Translations under genes and position numbers: made by a program | The notes under the pieces: generated by a model | Told to the model about the DNA's origin: nothing | Seen by the model: the letters and a program-made list of their open reading frames with translations, nothing else | Databases searched by the model: none | Assembly (NCBI RefSeq): GCF_029525555.1 | Contig: NZ_JAPDHZ010000004.1 | Location: forward strand, 744,001 to 808,000 | Origin: Cohnella ginsengisoli | GTDB taxonomy: Bacteria > Bacillota > Bacilli > Paenibacillales > Paenibacillaceae | Direction of reading: 5' to 3' | DNA length: 64,000 bases | In this document: positions 26,680-36,505 of the stretch, in pieces | How the letters are laid out: each line of letters begins with the position of its first letter | How positions within the stretch are numbered: the first letter of the stretch is position 1

Positions 26680-27142
26680 TATAGGTTAGAAAGTACTTGC
26701 TAGCCTTACGATGACGTTATGCGGCAAGGTAAGCGTGAGAGGCAAATGAGAATTGCGGGAGTAACCGAAGGCAAGCCGAGCGAAGATATTGGACTCAGAT
26801 GACGCTATTTCGTAAAAAACGGTGCAATTGCGATCATTTCGGACTGGAGAATCGTTATTCGCCCAGATCAAGGCTAAAAAAAAGGTTTCTAATCCCGCAA
26901 TAGAGGCTACTGGGTCCCCAAGTGGGCCGAAAAGCCCGATAGGAACAAAAATAAGGGCTCCTAGTCCGTACGCTGCGCGCCATTGCGAAAACAAAGGCCG
27001 CAGGCGGCTTTTCTTATGCTGGCGCGCGAAGCTGTTCGGCTTTTTGTTCTGTGACGATACACTTTCTTGTCCAGTGTTAAAGACAAAATCATGTATCGTC
27101 TCGGTTGGAAGGGCCTCGAAGGCTCAACTGCTTTAAACGCAG
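26680..27142. other. Intergenic region without a supported gene
   Basis: This 460-base stretch is lower in GC than its neighbours. An open frame of 102 codons on the reverse strand (26686-26994) lacks a ribosome site and family resemblance. The segment 26770-26840, read in reverse, resembles the segment 26606-26650 read forwards (about two thirds identical over 33 bases), hinting at a dispersed or inverted repeat. Confidence 0.5.
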
Positions 27143-27625
27143 CTACGCCTTGAACGCAAGCTCCGCTGCAATGACGACCGGGCAGCTCAGCGGCGTGGCG
27201 GCGACGCCCATCGCCGTGCGGGCATGCTGGGCGATCTCGCGGCCGAATAGACGATGAAGGAGCGCGGAACATCCGTTCACGACGTTCGTCGTTCGGTTAA
27301 AGTCCGGCGCTGCCAATACGTAGCCGTCGACCCGCAACCAAGCGGTAATGCGATCCAAATCTCCGATGGCTCGTCTGACGCTGCCCAGCGCCGCGAGCGT
27401 CGCGAGCCGGGCAGCCTCTGCCGCCTGCTCCGCCGTCACTTCTGCCCCCACGCGGCCGAACGGACCGATGACGCTGCCATCGGCCGCCTGCGGACCGTGT
27501 CCGGACACGTAAACCCGATCCCCGTGCGCGCGCGCCCACGCAAAATCCAATATGACGTCCGCCGGCACCTTGGCCGGCTCAGGCAGATACAAGCCCATTT
27601 CGCTAATGCGGCGTTCAATCTCCAT
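27143..27625 (-). CDS. RidA/YjgF-family protein
   Basis: Protein of 160 residues of the larger YjgH/UK114-like branch: VPADVILDFAWARAHGDRVYVSGHGPQ, a helix LATLAALGSVRRAIGDLDRI, FNRTTNVVNGCSALLHRLFG, and HARTAMGVAATPLSCPVVIAAELA with the active-site Arg. RidA proteins hydrolyse reactive enamine/imine intermediates, but this branch may differ. The ATG at 27625 is preferred over the one two codons upstream, since AAGGAGGT then has a 7-base spacer. Confidence 0.85.
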   Translation of the reverse strand: MEIERRISEMGLYLPEPAKVPADVILDFAWARAHGDRVYVSGHGPQAADGSVIGPFGRVGAEVTAEQAAEAARLATLAALGSVRRAIGDLDRITAWLRVDGYVLAAPDFNRTTNVVNGCSALLHRLFGREIAQHARTAMGVAATPLSCPVVIAAELAFKA

Positions 27626-28145
27626 GGCCATACCTCCTTCTAATCGTCTTTCTAACATTCAACGGAGCCAGGCGCGTATCCTTCCGCCCCGATCCCACAG
27701 CTCGATCGCGGTTTGCGGGCGGCCCGTTCCAGATTGGCTAAAACTCGGCTGTTCCCCATGTGCCTATCGCGGTTTCGTCCCATTAGGGTCAGTCTCTTTT
27801 CGGTATACAAAAATCATTAAAAATATCTTTTTTTCTTGAACATTGGACAGTGGTTCGCCGTCTAATGATTGAATGTCAAAATCATTGGAAATTTGTCCGA
27901 TTCACAGGACAAGAGGAGGGATGCCGGAGCAGTCGCATAGTCGGATGTTAGACCGAACGCAGCGCTAGTCCTTGACACGCAAGTGACCGCTAGAACGCCG
28001 CATGATCAGGCATCGCCCGGATATTCGAACCGGCAAAGGCACCATCCCAGCCAACGGGGCTATCGAACGACGAATGATGTTTTAACGAAGAACCAATCAG
28101 ATGATCCGAGCAAGTGTCAAGAGCTGCCAAAGGAGTCCGCTAAGC
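27626..28145. other. Long leader/intergenic region before the acyltransferase
   Basis: Divergent gap of 520 bases between the RidA gene and the acyltransferase gene. An AT-rich zone at about 27795-27840 probably holds promoters, and several imperfect hairpins follow in 27900-28080. I cannot match it to a known riboswitch class by eye. Confidence 0.4.
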
Positions 28146-30209
28146 ATGCATACAACTAAATCCGCAACATCCCGCTACATGCCGGGTCTGGACGGTCTGA
28201 GGGCGATCGCGGTCATCGCGGTCATCGCCTATCATCTGGACTTCGACTGGGCCTCGGGAGGCCTATTGGGCGTCGGCGTGTTTTTTGTGCTGTCCGGTTA
28301 CCTCATTACGGATCAGATCGTCTCCGAGCTTCACCGGGAGGGCTGTCTGAACCTGAAAAGGTTCTGGCTGCGCCGCGCGCGCAGATTGCTGCCCGCCATG
28401 CTGCTTGTCATGGCCGCCGTATCGCTTTATTTACTGTTATTCGACCGTGATCGGCTGCCGTCGCTGGCAGGCGACGTGTGGTCGGCCGTCACTTATACAA
28501 GCAACTGGTACTTAATCTTTCATCACGTGTCTTACTTCGAGAGCTTCGGGCCGCCTTCGCCGTTCGGACATCTATGGTCGCTCGCGGTCGAAGAGCAGTT
28601 CTACCTGCTGTGGCCGCTGCTCCTGCCGGCGGCGGCGGCCCTGCTCGGACGCCGGGGCAAGACGGCTCTGGCCGTCGCAGCGGCAGCCGCCGCGTCGGCC
28701 GTCCTGATGGCCGCGCTATACGTGCCCGGAGCCGATCCGAGCCGAATTTACTACGGCACCGACACGCGGGCGTTCGGGCTGCTGATCGGCGCGGCGCTTG
28801 CGCTTGTCTGGCCGAGCGGCAGACTGTCCGCGGGTTTGCCGAGGCGCTACCGGCTCGGTCTAGACGGTGCCGGCATCGCCGCGCTTACGGGCATCTTGCT
28901 GATGATGCGCGACACGAGCGAATACGATTCTTTTCTGTACCGGGGCGGTTTGGTCGCGCTCTCGCTCCTCGCGGCGGCGCTCGTCGCCGCGCTCGCACAT
29001 CCGGATAGCCGGCTTGGCGATTGGCTGGGCTGCGGGCCGATGCGCTGGATCGGCAAGCGGTCCTATGGCATCTATTTGTGGCATTATCCGGTCATTGCCT
29101 TGAGCGAAAAGCAAGTAAATACGGACGGTCCGGAGCCGCTTCGCATTGCGCTTCAGCTCGCCGTCAGCGTCGCGCTTGCCGCGCTGTCCTACCGCTACGT
29201 GGAAAACCCGGTTCGACGCCGCGGCCTGGCCGCCGTCAGGGACGGCTTGCTCGCCGCAACGGCAAGTCTCGCGAGCGGCATGCGATCCGGCCGCCGGTCC
29301 GCTCCGAGCCGTCCGGCGGCGTGCTTGTCCGTCGCGGCGCTCATCTTGCTGTGCGTATCCTGCACGGGCGGCGCCCAGCCGCTGAGTGAGGGCGCTAAGG
29401 CTGTCGCTTCGGACGGGACCGGCGTCATCGCAGGCCCGGGCCTGGACGCTGGCGATGCCTCGGGCGGTCCGACAGCCGGCGGAGGAGACGGAGGCGCGGC
29501 TGTAGTGCCCGTCAAAGATCATGTCGGCACGTCGAAGCCGACACCGAAGCCGACGTCCAAGCCGGCTTCCGGTCCGACGTCCGGTGCTGTGGCGACCCCA
29601 ACGTCCGAGCCTACGCCTAAGCCTTCGGCAGACGTCAATCCGCCGGCTAAGCCCGCGCAGTCGCCTTCGCCGAAGCCGTCCGCATCTCCGGCGCCGCAGC
29701 AAGGCGCTGGGGCCGGAGCGGGAAGCGTTGGTTCGGAGGCGCCGCGCAGCGGAGAAGGCATTACCGTCATCGGCGACTCGGTCATGCTGAACGTGAAGCC
29801 GTATCTCGAAGCGCGGCTGCCGGGCATCGTCGTCGACGGCGAGGTCGGCCGGCAGATGCGGGAGGCGCCGGACGAGATCGATGCGCTCAAGCGCAACGGG
29901 CAGCTCGGCAGCCGCGTCGTCGTAGAGCTGGGCACGAACGGCTCGTTTACGAAGAAACAGCTGACGAAGCTGCTCGACGCGCTTGCCGGCGCGGACGAAG
30001 TGATCTTGATGAATACGCGCGTCCCCCGCAAGTGGCAGGATACGGTCAACGGCATGCTGGACGATATCGCACCCGATTATCCGAACGTCTCGATCGGCGA
30101 TTGGTACGGCGCCAGCGGCGGACACGACGAATACTTCGGGAAGGACGGCGTCCATCTGGGGAAAACCGGCTCGCAGGCTTACGCGAAGTTGGTCGCGGAC
30201 CTTCTCTAA
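28146..30209 (+). CDS. OatA-like membrane acyltransferase with SGNH esterase domain
   Basis: Protein of 687 residues. An acyltransferase-3 membrane domain covers about residues 12-350 (MPGLDGLRAIAVIAVIAYHL, SGYLITDQI, WSLAVEEQFYLLWPLLL, RWIGKRSYGIYLWHYPVI). A Pro/Ser/Thr/Lys linker of about 140 residues follows, then an SGNH hydrolase domain with Ser544 in ITVIGDSVM, VVELGTNGSF, and the Asp-x2-His dyad in DGVHLGKTG. This is the layout of peptidoglycan or surface-polysaccharide O-acetyltransferases such as OatA. The ATG at 28146 has AAAGGAG upstream. Confidence 0.9.
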   Translation: MHTTKSATSRYMPGLDGLRAIAVIAVIAYHLDFDWASGGLLGVGVFFVLSGYLITDQIVSELHREGCLNLKRFWLRRARRLLPAMLLVMAAVSLYLLLFDRDRLPSLAGDVWSAVTYTSNWYLIFHHVSYFESFGPPSPFGHLWSLAVEEQFYLLWPLLLPAAAALLGRRGKTALAVAAAAAASAVLMAALYVPGADPSRIYYGTDTRAFGLLIGAALALVWPSGRLSAGLPRRYRLGLDGAGIAALTGILLMMRDTSEYDSFLYRGGLVALSLLAAALVAALAHPDSRLGDWLGCGPMRWIGKRSYGIYLWHYPVIALSEKQVNTDGPEPLRIALQLAVSVALAALSYRYVENPVRRRGLAAVRDGLLAATASLASGMRSGRRSAPSRPAACLSVAALILLCVSCTGGAQPLSEGAKAVASDGTGVIAGPGLDAGDASGGPTAGGGDGGAAVVPVKDHVGTSKPTPKPTSKPASGPTSGAVATPTSEPTPKPSADVNPPAKPAQSPSPKPSASPAPQQGAGAGAGSVGSEAPRSGEGITVIGDSVMLNVKPYLEARLPGIVVDGEVGRQMREAPDEIDALKRNGQLGSRVVVELGTNGSFTKKQLTKLLDALAGADEVILMNTRVPRKWQDTVNGMLDDIAPDYPNVSIGDWYGASGGHDEYFGKDGVHLGKTGSQAYAKLVADLL

Positions 30210-30270
30210 GACAACAAGCGATAACCGGTATGCGCGATGCTTCAGCATCGGCACCAAGCCGCATTCCATG

Positions 30271-30309
30271 CAAAAAACGGCCGCTTTTCTCGAGGAGCGG
30301 CCGTTTTGC
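30271..30309. terminator. Bidirectional terminator between acyltransferase and dps
   Basis: AAAACGGCCGCT pairs with AGCGGCCGTTTT around a ten-base loop, with A and T tracts on both sides, between convergent genes. Confidence 0.9.
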
Positions 30310-30313
30310 GCGT

Positions 30314-30769
30314 TTATTTGCCCAGAAACGCGTTCAGCATCCAGATCGTCTTCTGCAGGTCGGCCGTCTGGCCGATGAACAGGTCGGCCGTCGCTTCGTC
30401 GCCGGCCGCTTGCGCCGATTCGATGCCGGCGCCAAGCTCTTCTACGAGTTTGGCATAATCGGCGATGATCGCGCCGATCATCTGCGCGGCGGATTCGCCG
30501 CCTGCAGCCTCGTCGACCGTTGCGAGCGAGAGGCTTTCCTTCAACGTAGAGACCGGGCTGCCGCCAATCGCGAGGAGGCGCTCGGCGATCGCGTCCAAGC
30601 GCTCCGCCGCTTCGGTATACAATTCCTCGAATTTCGCATGCAGGGTAAAAAATTCGCTGCCTTTCACGTACCAATGGAAATGATGGAGCTTCGTGTACAG
30701 CACGGTCCAGTTGGCGACTTGCCGGTTCAGGACGGCGCTCAGCTTTTCGGCTTGTCGGGTTGCAGTCAT
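30314..30769 (-). CDS. dps: Dps-family ferritin-like DNA-binding protein
   Basis: Protein of 151 residues, four-helix ferritin-like. The inter-subunit ferroxidase residues are in KLHHFHWYVKGSEFFTLHAKFEELY, and DLFIGQTADLQKTIWML is the family C-terminal helix. Dps stores iron using hydrogen peroxide and shields DNA. The start MTATRQ is chosen for GGAGGGATT 4-8 bases upstream. A PerR-type palindrome sits directly before it, so induction by peroxide is likely. Confidence 0.92.
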   Translation of the reverse strand: MTATRQAEKLSAVLNRQVANWTVLYTKLHHFHWYVKGSEFFTLHAKFEELYTEAAERLDAIAERLLAIGGSPVSTLKESLSLATVDEAAGGESAAQMIGAIIADYAKLVEELGAGIESAQAAGDEATADLFIGQTADLQKTIWMLNAFLGK

Positions 30770-30792
30770 TCGGAATCCCTCCATTATTATAA

Positions 30793-30807
30793 TTAGACTT
30801 AGTCTAA
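30793..30807. promoter_or_regulatory. PerR-type operator before dps
   Basis: TTAGACTTAGTCTAA is a perfect 7-1-7 inverted repeat matching the PerR/Fur-family box (TTAGAATnATTCTAA) at 13 of 15 positions when read on the reverse strand. It lies 24 bases ahead of the dps start, inside the promoter region. Confidence 0.75.
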
Positions 30808-30971
30808 ATCATAAACGCATCTTACCATAGACGCCATCGCCTAAGCATGAAGGTCAGATGAAGATGGCTTCGCTTCGATCATCCGTTTTTTGCTTTTGAA
30901 CCGCATCGCGGCAAGTGCTATTCTTGGAAGTATGGTTGTTTAACATGCTTTTTATGAAGGAGCGATGCAAG

Positions 30972-32405
30972 ATGAGCGTGCGCAAGCACCTGTGGATCGG
31001 CGGGGCCGAGCACGAGACGGAGTCGTACGTCAAATTAACGGCTCCTTACGATGGCGAAGAGCTGGCGGAGATCGCCGAGGCTGCTCCGGAAGACGTAGAT
31101 CGCGCGATCGCGTCCGCTGCAGAAGCCGCGAAGGCGATGCGGGCGATGCCGGCGCACCGGCGTTCGGCGATATTGGAGAGGCTCTCGGACTTGTTGAACG
31201 AGCGCAGGGACGAAGCCGCGCGCATCGTCGCCCGCGAGGCGGCAAAGCCGCTCAAGGCCGCCTATGCGGAAATCGACCGGACGGCGGCGACCTACAAGTT
31301 CGCGGCAGAGGAGGCCAAGCGGCTCCATGGCGAGACCGTCCCGATGGACGCTGCGCCGGGAGGCGAAGGTCGCATCGCATATACGCGACGCGAACCGATC
31401 GGCGTCGTCGGCGCGATTACGCCGTTTAATTTCCCGATGAATCTGGTCGCCCACAAGGTCGGACCCGCGCTGGCCGCGGGCAATGCGGTCGTGCTGAAGC
31501 CCGCGCCGCAGACGCCGCTGTCGGCTTTTTTTGTCGCCAGGCTGCTCCATGAAGCGGGACTGCCGGGCGGGGCGTTAAACGTCGTGACGGGCGACGGCAA
31601 GCGCGTCGGCGAGCAGATCGTAGCGGACCGGCGCGTCGGCGCCGTGTCGTTTACGGGCAGCGCTGCCGTAGGCGAATTCATACGGGCCCGGGCCGGCCTG
31701 AAGCGGGTGACGCTGGAGCTCGGCTCGAACAGCGCCGTCATCGTCGACGACGGCGCGGATCTCGATGCCGTGGCTCGCCGCTGCGCGGAAGGCGCGTTCG
31801 GCTACCAAGGCCAGGTTTGCATCTCCCTGCAAAGGATATACGCGATGGCGTCGGTGGCCGACGAGCTGGCCGCGCGTATCGCGGAAGCGGCCTCGAAGCT
31901 CGTCTGGGGCGATCCGCTTGATCCGAAGACGGATTTATCGGCGATGATCTCGCCTCGGGAGGCGAAGCGCGCCGCGGACTGGATCGACGACGCCGTGAGC
32001 CGAGGCGCCATGCTGCTGGCCGGCGGCCCGCCGCAAGGCGGCATGCTGCCGCCCGCGGTGCTGACCGGCGTACCCGACGATGCCGTGCTGTCGCGCCGCG
32101 AAGCGTTCGCCCCCGTCGTGCTGGTGAACAAGGTTCATTCGATCGCGGAGGCCGTCAGCCGAGCCAACGATTCGGACTTCGGGCTGCAGGTCGGCATCTA
32201 CACGAACCGGATCGATGCGGCGATGCAGGCGATGGAGGACCTCGTCGCCGGGACGGTGCTCGTGAACGACATCCCGACCTTCCGTCTCGACCATATGCCG
32301 TACGGCGGCGTCAAGCAGAGCGGATTGGGGCGCGAAGGCGTTCGCTATGCGATCGAGGCGCTCACCGAGCCGAAGCTCTTGATTTGGCGCTCGGCGGGCA
32401 AGTAG
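30972..32405 (+). CDS. NAD(P)-dependent aldehyde dehydrogenase
   Basis: Protein of 477 residues. Core motifs: PFNFPMNLVAHKVGPALAAGN (cofactor region), FTGSAAVGE, catalytic Glu in LELGSNSAV, catalytic Cys283 in GYQGQVCISLQR, and the C-terminal HMPYGGVKQSGLGREG. It oxidises an aldehyde to its acid; the closest type is the lactaldehyde/succinate-semialdehyde branch, not resolvable here. Start at 30972 has AAGGAGC upstream. It precedes the ABC exporter genes by 21 bases and may share their transcript. Confidence 0.9.
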   Translation: MSVRKHLWIGGAEHETESYVKLTAPYDGEELAEIAEAAPEDVDRAIASAAEAAKAMRAMPAHRRSAILERLSDLLNERRDEAARIVAREAAKPLKAAYAEIDRTAATYKFAAEEAKRLHGETVPMDAAPGGEGRIAYTRREPIGVVGAITPFNFPMNLVAHKVGPALAAGNAVVLKPAPQTPLSAFFVARLLHEAGLPGGALNVVTGDGKRVGEQIVADRRVGAVSFTGSAAVGEFIRARAGLKRVTLELGSNSAVIVDDGADLDAVARRCAEGAFGYQGQVCISLQRIYAMASVADELAARIAEAASKLVWGDPLDPKTDLSAMISPREAKRAADWIDDAVSRGAMLLAGGPPQGGMLPPAVLTGVPDDAVLSRREAFAPVVLVNKVHSIAEAVSRANDSDFGLQVGIYTNRIDAAMQAMEDLVAGTVLVNDIPTFRLDHMPYGGVKQSGLGREGVRYAIEALTEPKLLIWRSAGK

Positions 32406-32426
32406 ACGGGCGGGGAGGCAAGCGAG

Positions 32427-34233
32427 TTGCACTATTTGCGCAAATACCTGTCGAAATACGGCCTGCTTTTTACGCTGTCGCTCGCGCTTGTCGCGCTTGA
32501 AGGCGTCTGCGACCTGCTGCTGCCGACTTTGATGTCTCATATGATCGACCGGGGCGTGCTGACGGGAGAATTGAACGTTGTGGCGCATTACGGCATCTGG
32601 ATGCTGGCGATCACCGCCGCCGGCGCGCTCTCCGCGCTCGGCCGCAACGTCGTCTCGAGCCGGGTGTCCCAGCGCTTCGGGGCGGATCTGCGCGGCGAAC
32701 TGTTCCGACGCGTCCAATATTTGTCCCTCCGCGACGCGGACCGCTTCGACCGGGCGTCGCTCGTGACCCGGCTGACGAACGACGTCACCCAGGTGCAAAA
32801 CTTCGCCAACGGCATGATGCGGATATTCGCCAAAGCGCCGCTTCTTTGCATCGGGGGGACTTTTCATGGCCGTTCGGCTTAATCCGCGGCTGTCGCTCGT
32901 GCTCGTCGTCGTCGTGCCGATCGTCGTTTTGCTGATCGTTTTGAACATGCGCGTCGGATTCCCGCTGTTTCTCAAGGTCCAAGCGGCGCTCGACCGGCTG
33001 AACGGCGCGATGCGCGAATATTTGTCGGGCGTGCGTTCGGTCAAGGCGTTCAACCGCTTCGGCTACGAAGCGGACAAATTCGAGGCGATTAACGGCGAAT
33101 ACCAGGCGCGTTCGACGACGACGCTCCGCGCCATGTCCGGCTTCGGGCCGGCGATCGCGCTCGTCGTCAACCTGGGCGTCGTCGCCATCGTCTGGCTCGG
33201 CGGCATCCGGGTGGACGCAGGCGGCATGCAGGTCGGCAACATCATCGCCTTCGTCAACTATATGACGCAGATTTTATTCTCGCTGATGACGATCTCTTGG
33301 GTGTTCAACATGTTCATCCGCGCGCGGGCTTCGTCGGGACGAATCTCGGAGGTACTGGCGTTTCCGGAAGGGGAATCCGCTTCCAAGCGCGACGATCCGG
33401 AAGCCGGAACGACTGTCGGCGCTTCGGTAGCCGGAACTCGAATGCCCTTTGCATCCGAAGCTTCCGCTGCTGCGGCAAGCGTCTCTTTCGAGGACGTCGG
33501 ATTCTCGTACGAGGGCGCGGGCGGGGAGCGCGCGCTTCGCGGCGTGACGCTCGACTGCAATCCCGGAGAGACGCTCGCCATCGTCGGTTCGACCGGCGCC
33601 GGCAAGACCACGCTGGTGAATCTGGTGTCGCGCCTGTACGATCAGACGGAAGGCATCGTGCGCATCGGCGGCATCGATCACCGGCAGCTGGACGTATCGG
33701 ATCTCCGCGACATGGTGGCCATCGTCCCGCAGCGAACCGTGTTGTTCACGGGAACGATCGCAGACAATTTGCGCTGGGGAGACGAGTCGGCTACGCAGTC
33801 GGATCTGGAGGCGGCAGCCAAGTCCGCCAGCGCGCACGACTTCATCATGGCGCTTCCTGAAGGCTACGATGCGATGCTTGGCCAGGGCGGCGTTAATTTA
33901 TCAGGCGGCCAGAAGCAGCGGCTGTCCATCGCGCGCGCCTTGATCCGGCGCCCGCGGATTCTGATCCTCGACGACTGCACGAGCGCGCTCGACGCCGTCA
34001 CGGAGAGCAAAGTCAAAGCGGCGCTCAAAGCGGACGGGTCGAAGCCGACCTGCCTGCTGATCGCGCAGCGTATTTCTTCCGTCATCGACGCCGACCGGAT
34101 CGCCGTGCTCGACGACGGCGAGCTGGTCGGACTCGGCACGCATGAAGAGCTGCTGCGAGGATGCGCCGTGTATCGGGATATTTGCCGCTCCCAATTCGGA
34201 GAGGAGGCGATTCCGCATGCCTCAGGCATCTAA
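32427..34233 (+). CDS. Heterodimeric ABC exporter subunit 1, degenerate site (apparent frameshift)
   Basis: Corrected length 601 residues: a six-helix type I exporter domain fused to an ATPase. The frame breaks at the G run 32853-32858; removing one G gives CIGGLFMAVRLNPRLS. ATPase motifs are Walker A GSTGAGKTTL, signature LSGGQKQRLS, and Walker B LILDDCTSALD, where the catalytic Glu is Asp. That exchange is the mark of the non-catalytic half of heterodimeric multidrug exporters such as BmrC/BmrD. TTG start with GGGGAGG upstream. Overlaps subunit 2 by 17 bases. Confidence 0.85.
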
Positions 34234-36131
34234 TGGATCCAAAGAACGGCCTTCGGCGCCAACCGTACCGATGCGCGGACCCGGCGGACCTGGAAGCCCG
34301 GGCGGTTCGGGTGCCGGGCCGCGCGGGAGAGGGCCCGTGCAGAAGCCGAAGGCGTTCCGCGCGACCGTCCGCCGCCTGTTGTCCTATCTTAGGACGGAGC
34401 GAAGGCTGCTCGCGATCGTCTTCCTCTTCACGCTCGCGAGCGCAGGGGCCGCTCTCCTCGGCCCGTACTTGATCGGCCGCGCCATCGACGCGATGCACGG
34501 ACAGGGCAGCGTCGATTTCGGCGCGCTTCATGCGCTGATCGCGTTAATGGCCGCCGCTTACGCGATGGACGCTTCCTTCACGTTCGTTCAAAGCTGGCTC
34601 ATGGCCGGCGTCTCCCAACGTGCCGTGAGCAAGCTGCGGAGCGGCCTGTTCGCCAAGCTGCACGGACTGCCGCTGTCTTACTTCGACGCGCGCAGGCACG
34701 GAGAGATCATGAGCCGGCTGTCCAACGACATCGACAACGTGAGCACGAGCCTTTCGCAGACGGTCGTGCAGCTGATGTCGGGCGTCGTCGCGATCGTCGG
34801 CTCGCTGGTCATGATGCTTGTCCTCAGCCCGCTGCTCACGCTGGCCGGGCTCGTGACCGTGCCGCTCGTCTACCTGCTGGCGCGCATCGTTACGCGCAGG
34901 ACGGGCAAACTTTTCAAAGAGCAGCAGGCCTACCTCGGAAGGCTTAACGGGCAGATCGAGGAGAGCGTCACCGGCCTTTCTCTCGTCAAAGCGTTCGGCA
35001 GGGAGCGCCGTTCGGTGGCCGAGTTCGACGAGGTCAACCGCAGCTTGAGCGAGATCGGCATCCGGGCGCAGATTTGGTCGGGGCTGCTCATGCCGCTGCT
35101 CAGCGTGATCAACAACATCGGCTTCGCGATGGTGGCCGTCGTCGGGAGCGTGCTGGCCGTCAAAGGCCACATTTCGGTCGGCGTCATCGCCAGCTTTTTT
35201 AAGCTATTCGCGGCAGTTTGCAAGGCCCCTGAACGATATCGCGAACGTGTACAACGTGCTTCAATCCGGCGTAGCCGGCGCGGAACGCGTATTCGAAGTG
35301 CTCGACGAGGCGGAAGAGACCCATGACCGTCCCGGCGCGACGGTGCTCAGGCCCGGGGCGCTGAACGTCGTCTTCGACAACGTATCGTTCGGGTACGATC
35401 CGGCGCGTCCGATTCTAAGCGGCGTGAGCTTCGAGGCGGAGGCGGGCAAATGCATCGCGCTCGTCGGCCCGACAGGTGCCGGCAAGACGACGATCGTTCA
35501 GCTGCTGAACCGATTTTACGACGTCACCGGAGGCCGGATTACCATCGGCGGACGGGATATTCGCGACTATACGCGGAGCAGCCTGCGCAGCGCCTTCGGC
35601 GTCGTGCTGCAGGATACGTACCTGTTCTCCGGGACGATCCGCGACAACGTCAAATACGGCAATCCCGGCGCGAGCGACGAGGAGATGATCGAAGCGGCGC
35701 GGCTCGTCGGCGCGGATGCCTTCGTCAGGCGGCTGCCCAAGCGGTACGACACGCCGCTCGCCGAAAACGGCGGCAGCTTGAGCCAAGGGCAGAAGCAGCT
35801 GCTCGCGATCGCCCGCGTGATGCTGGCTCGTCCGTCGATCCTGATTCTGGATGAAGCGACCAGCAGCGTAGACACCCGGACCGAACTGCAGATCCAGGAG
35901 GCGCTGCTTACGGTTATGAAGGGACGTACCAGCTTCGTGATCGCCCACCGTCTCAATACGATCCGGGGCGCCGACCAGATCCTCGTCGTCGCGGACGGCG
36001 GCATCGCCGAACGCGGGACGCACGAGGAGCTGCTGGCGCGCCGCGGCGCCTATTACCGCATGTTCGAAAGCCAATTCGGCGCCGGCGCCGCCCCTGGACT
36101 GTCCGGCGAGGCGTCGGTGTCGGAAACTTGA
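34217..36131 (+). CDS. Heterodimeric ABC exporter subunit 2, catalytic site (apparent frameshift)
   Basis: Corrected length 637 residues: a Gly/Pro-rich tail of about 45 residues, six membrane helices and an ATPase. The T run 35195-35200 carries one base too many; removing it gives IASFLSYSRQFARPLNDIAN, a standard exporter segment. Walker A GPTGAGKTTI, Walker B LILDEATSSVD with the catalytic Glu, and a variant signature LSQGQKQ. The variant signature complements the Asp in subunit 1, as expected of an asymmetric heterodimer. Probably exports drugs or lipids. Confidence 0.86.
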
Positions 36132-36201
36132 CTCTAGCGGCATAACGGCCTATATTAGGTCAGTTGACTTTAAACCGGTTTTGAAAGGAAGGCACCCGAG
36201 A

Positions 36202-36396
36202 TTGACATCGCAAGATGAAGGCGGCAAGCTGTTTTTGACGAAGATCTGGAAATGCAAAAGTCCCGACTGCAAAGCGTGGGTGCGCGAGGAATTCGCGACC
36301 GAGGAACAGAAGTGCCCGATGTGCAAGGGAGATATGCTTCGCACGATGAAGCATTTGCCCGCGCTCGTGAAAAAGGTGAAGTCGAAATCCCGCTGA
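36202..36396 (+). CDS. YdjO-like cold-inducible small zinc-ribbon protein
   Basis: Protein of 64 residues. Two CxxxxC/CxxC pairs, KCKSPDCKAW and KCPMCKGDM, form a probable zinc ribbon; the basic tail KHLPALVKKVKSKSR is typical of the YdjO family, whose role is unknown. The TTG at 36202 is chosen because AAAGGAAGG lies 9-10 bases before it; an earlier TTG at 36181 would overlap that site. Confidence 0.8.
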   Translation: MTSQDEGGKLFLTKIWKCKSPDCKAWVREEFATEEQKCPMCKGDMLRTMKHLPALVKKVKSKSR

Positions 36397-36505
36397 CAGG
36401 CGGCGAATCGAATGACCCCTCTCGGGTGTAATAAGCTATAATAGCTCTATTGGCTGCCTCCGCAGGATCGGGTAGCGCTCACTCGAGAGAAGGGAGACCG
36501 CCGTT

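Noticed and set aside
26686..26994. Reverse-strand frame of 102 codons
   Set aside because: No Shine-Dalgarno, no family resemblance, and composition fits non-coding DNA.
27840..28090. Cyclic-di-GMP or other known riboswitch
   Set aside because: A short GGCAAAGG-like motif recalled the c-di-GMP-I class, but the conserved surrounding helices and loops could not be found.
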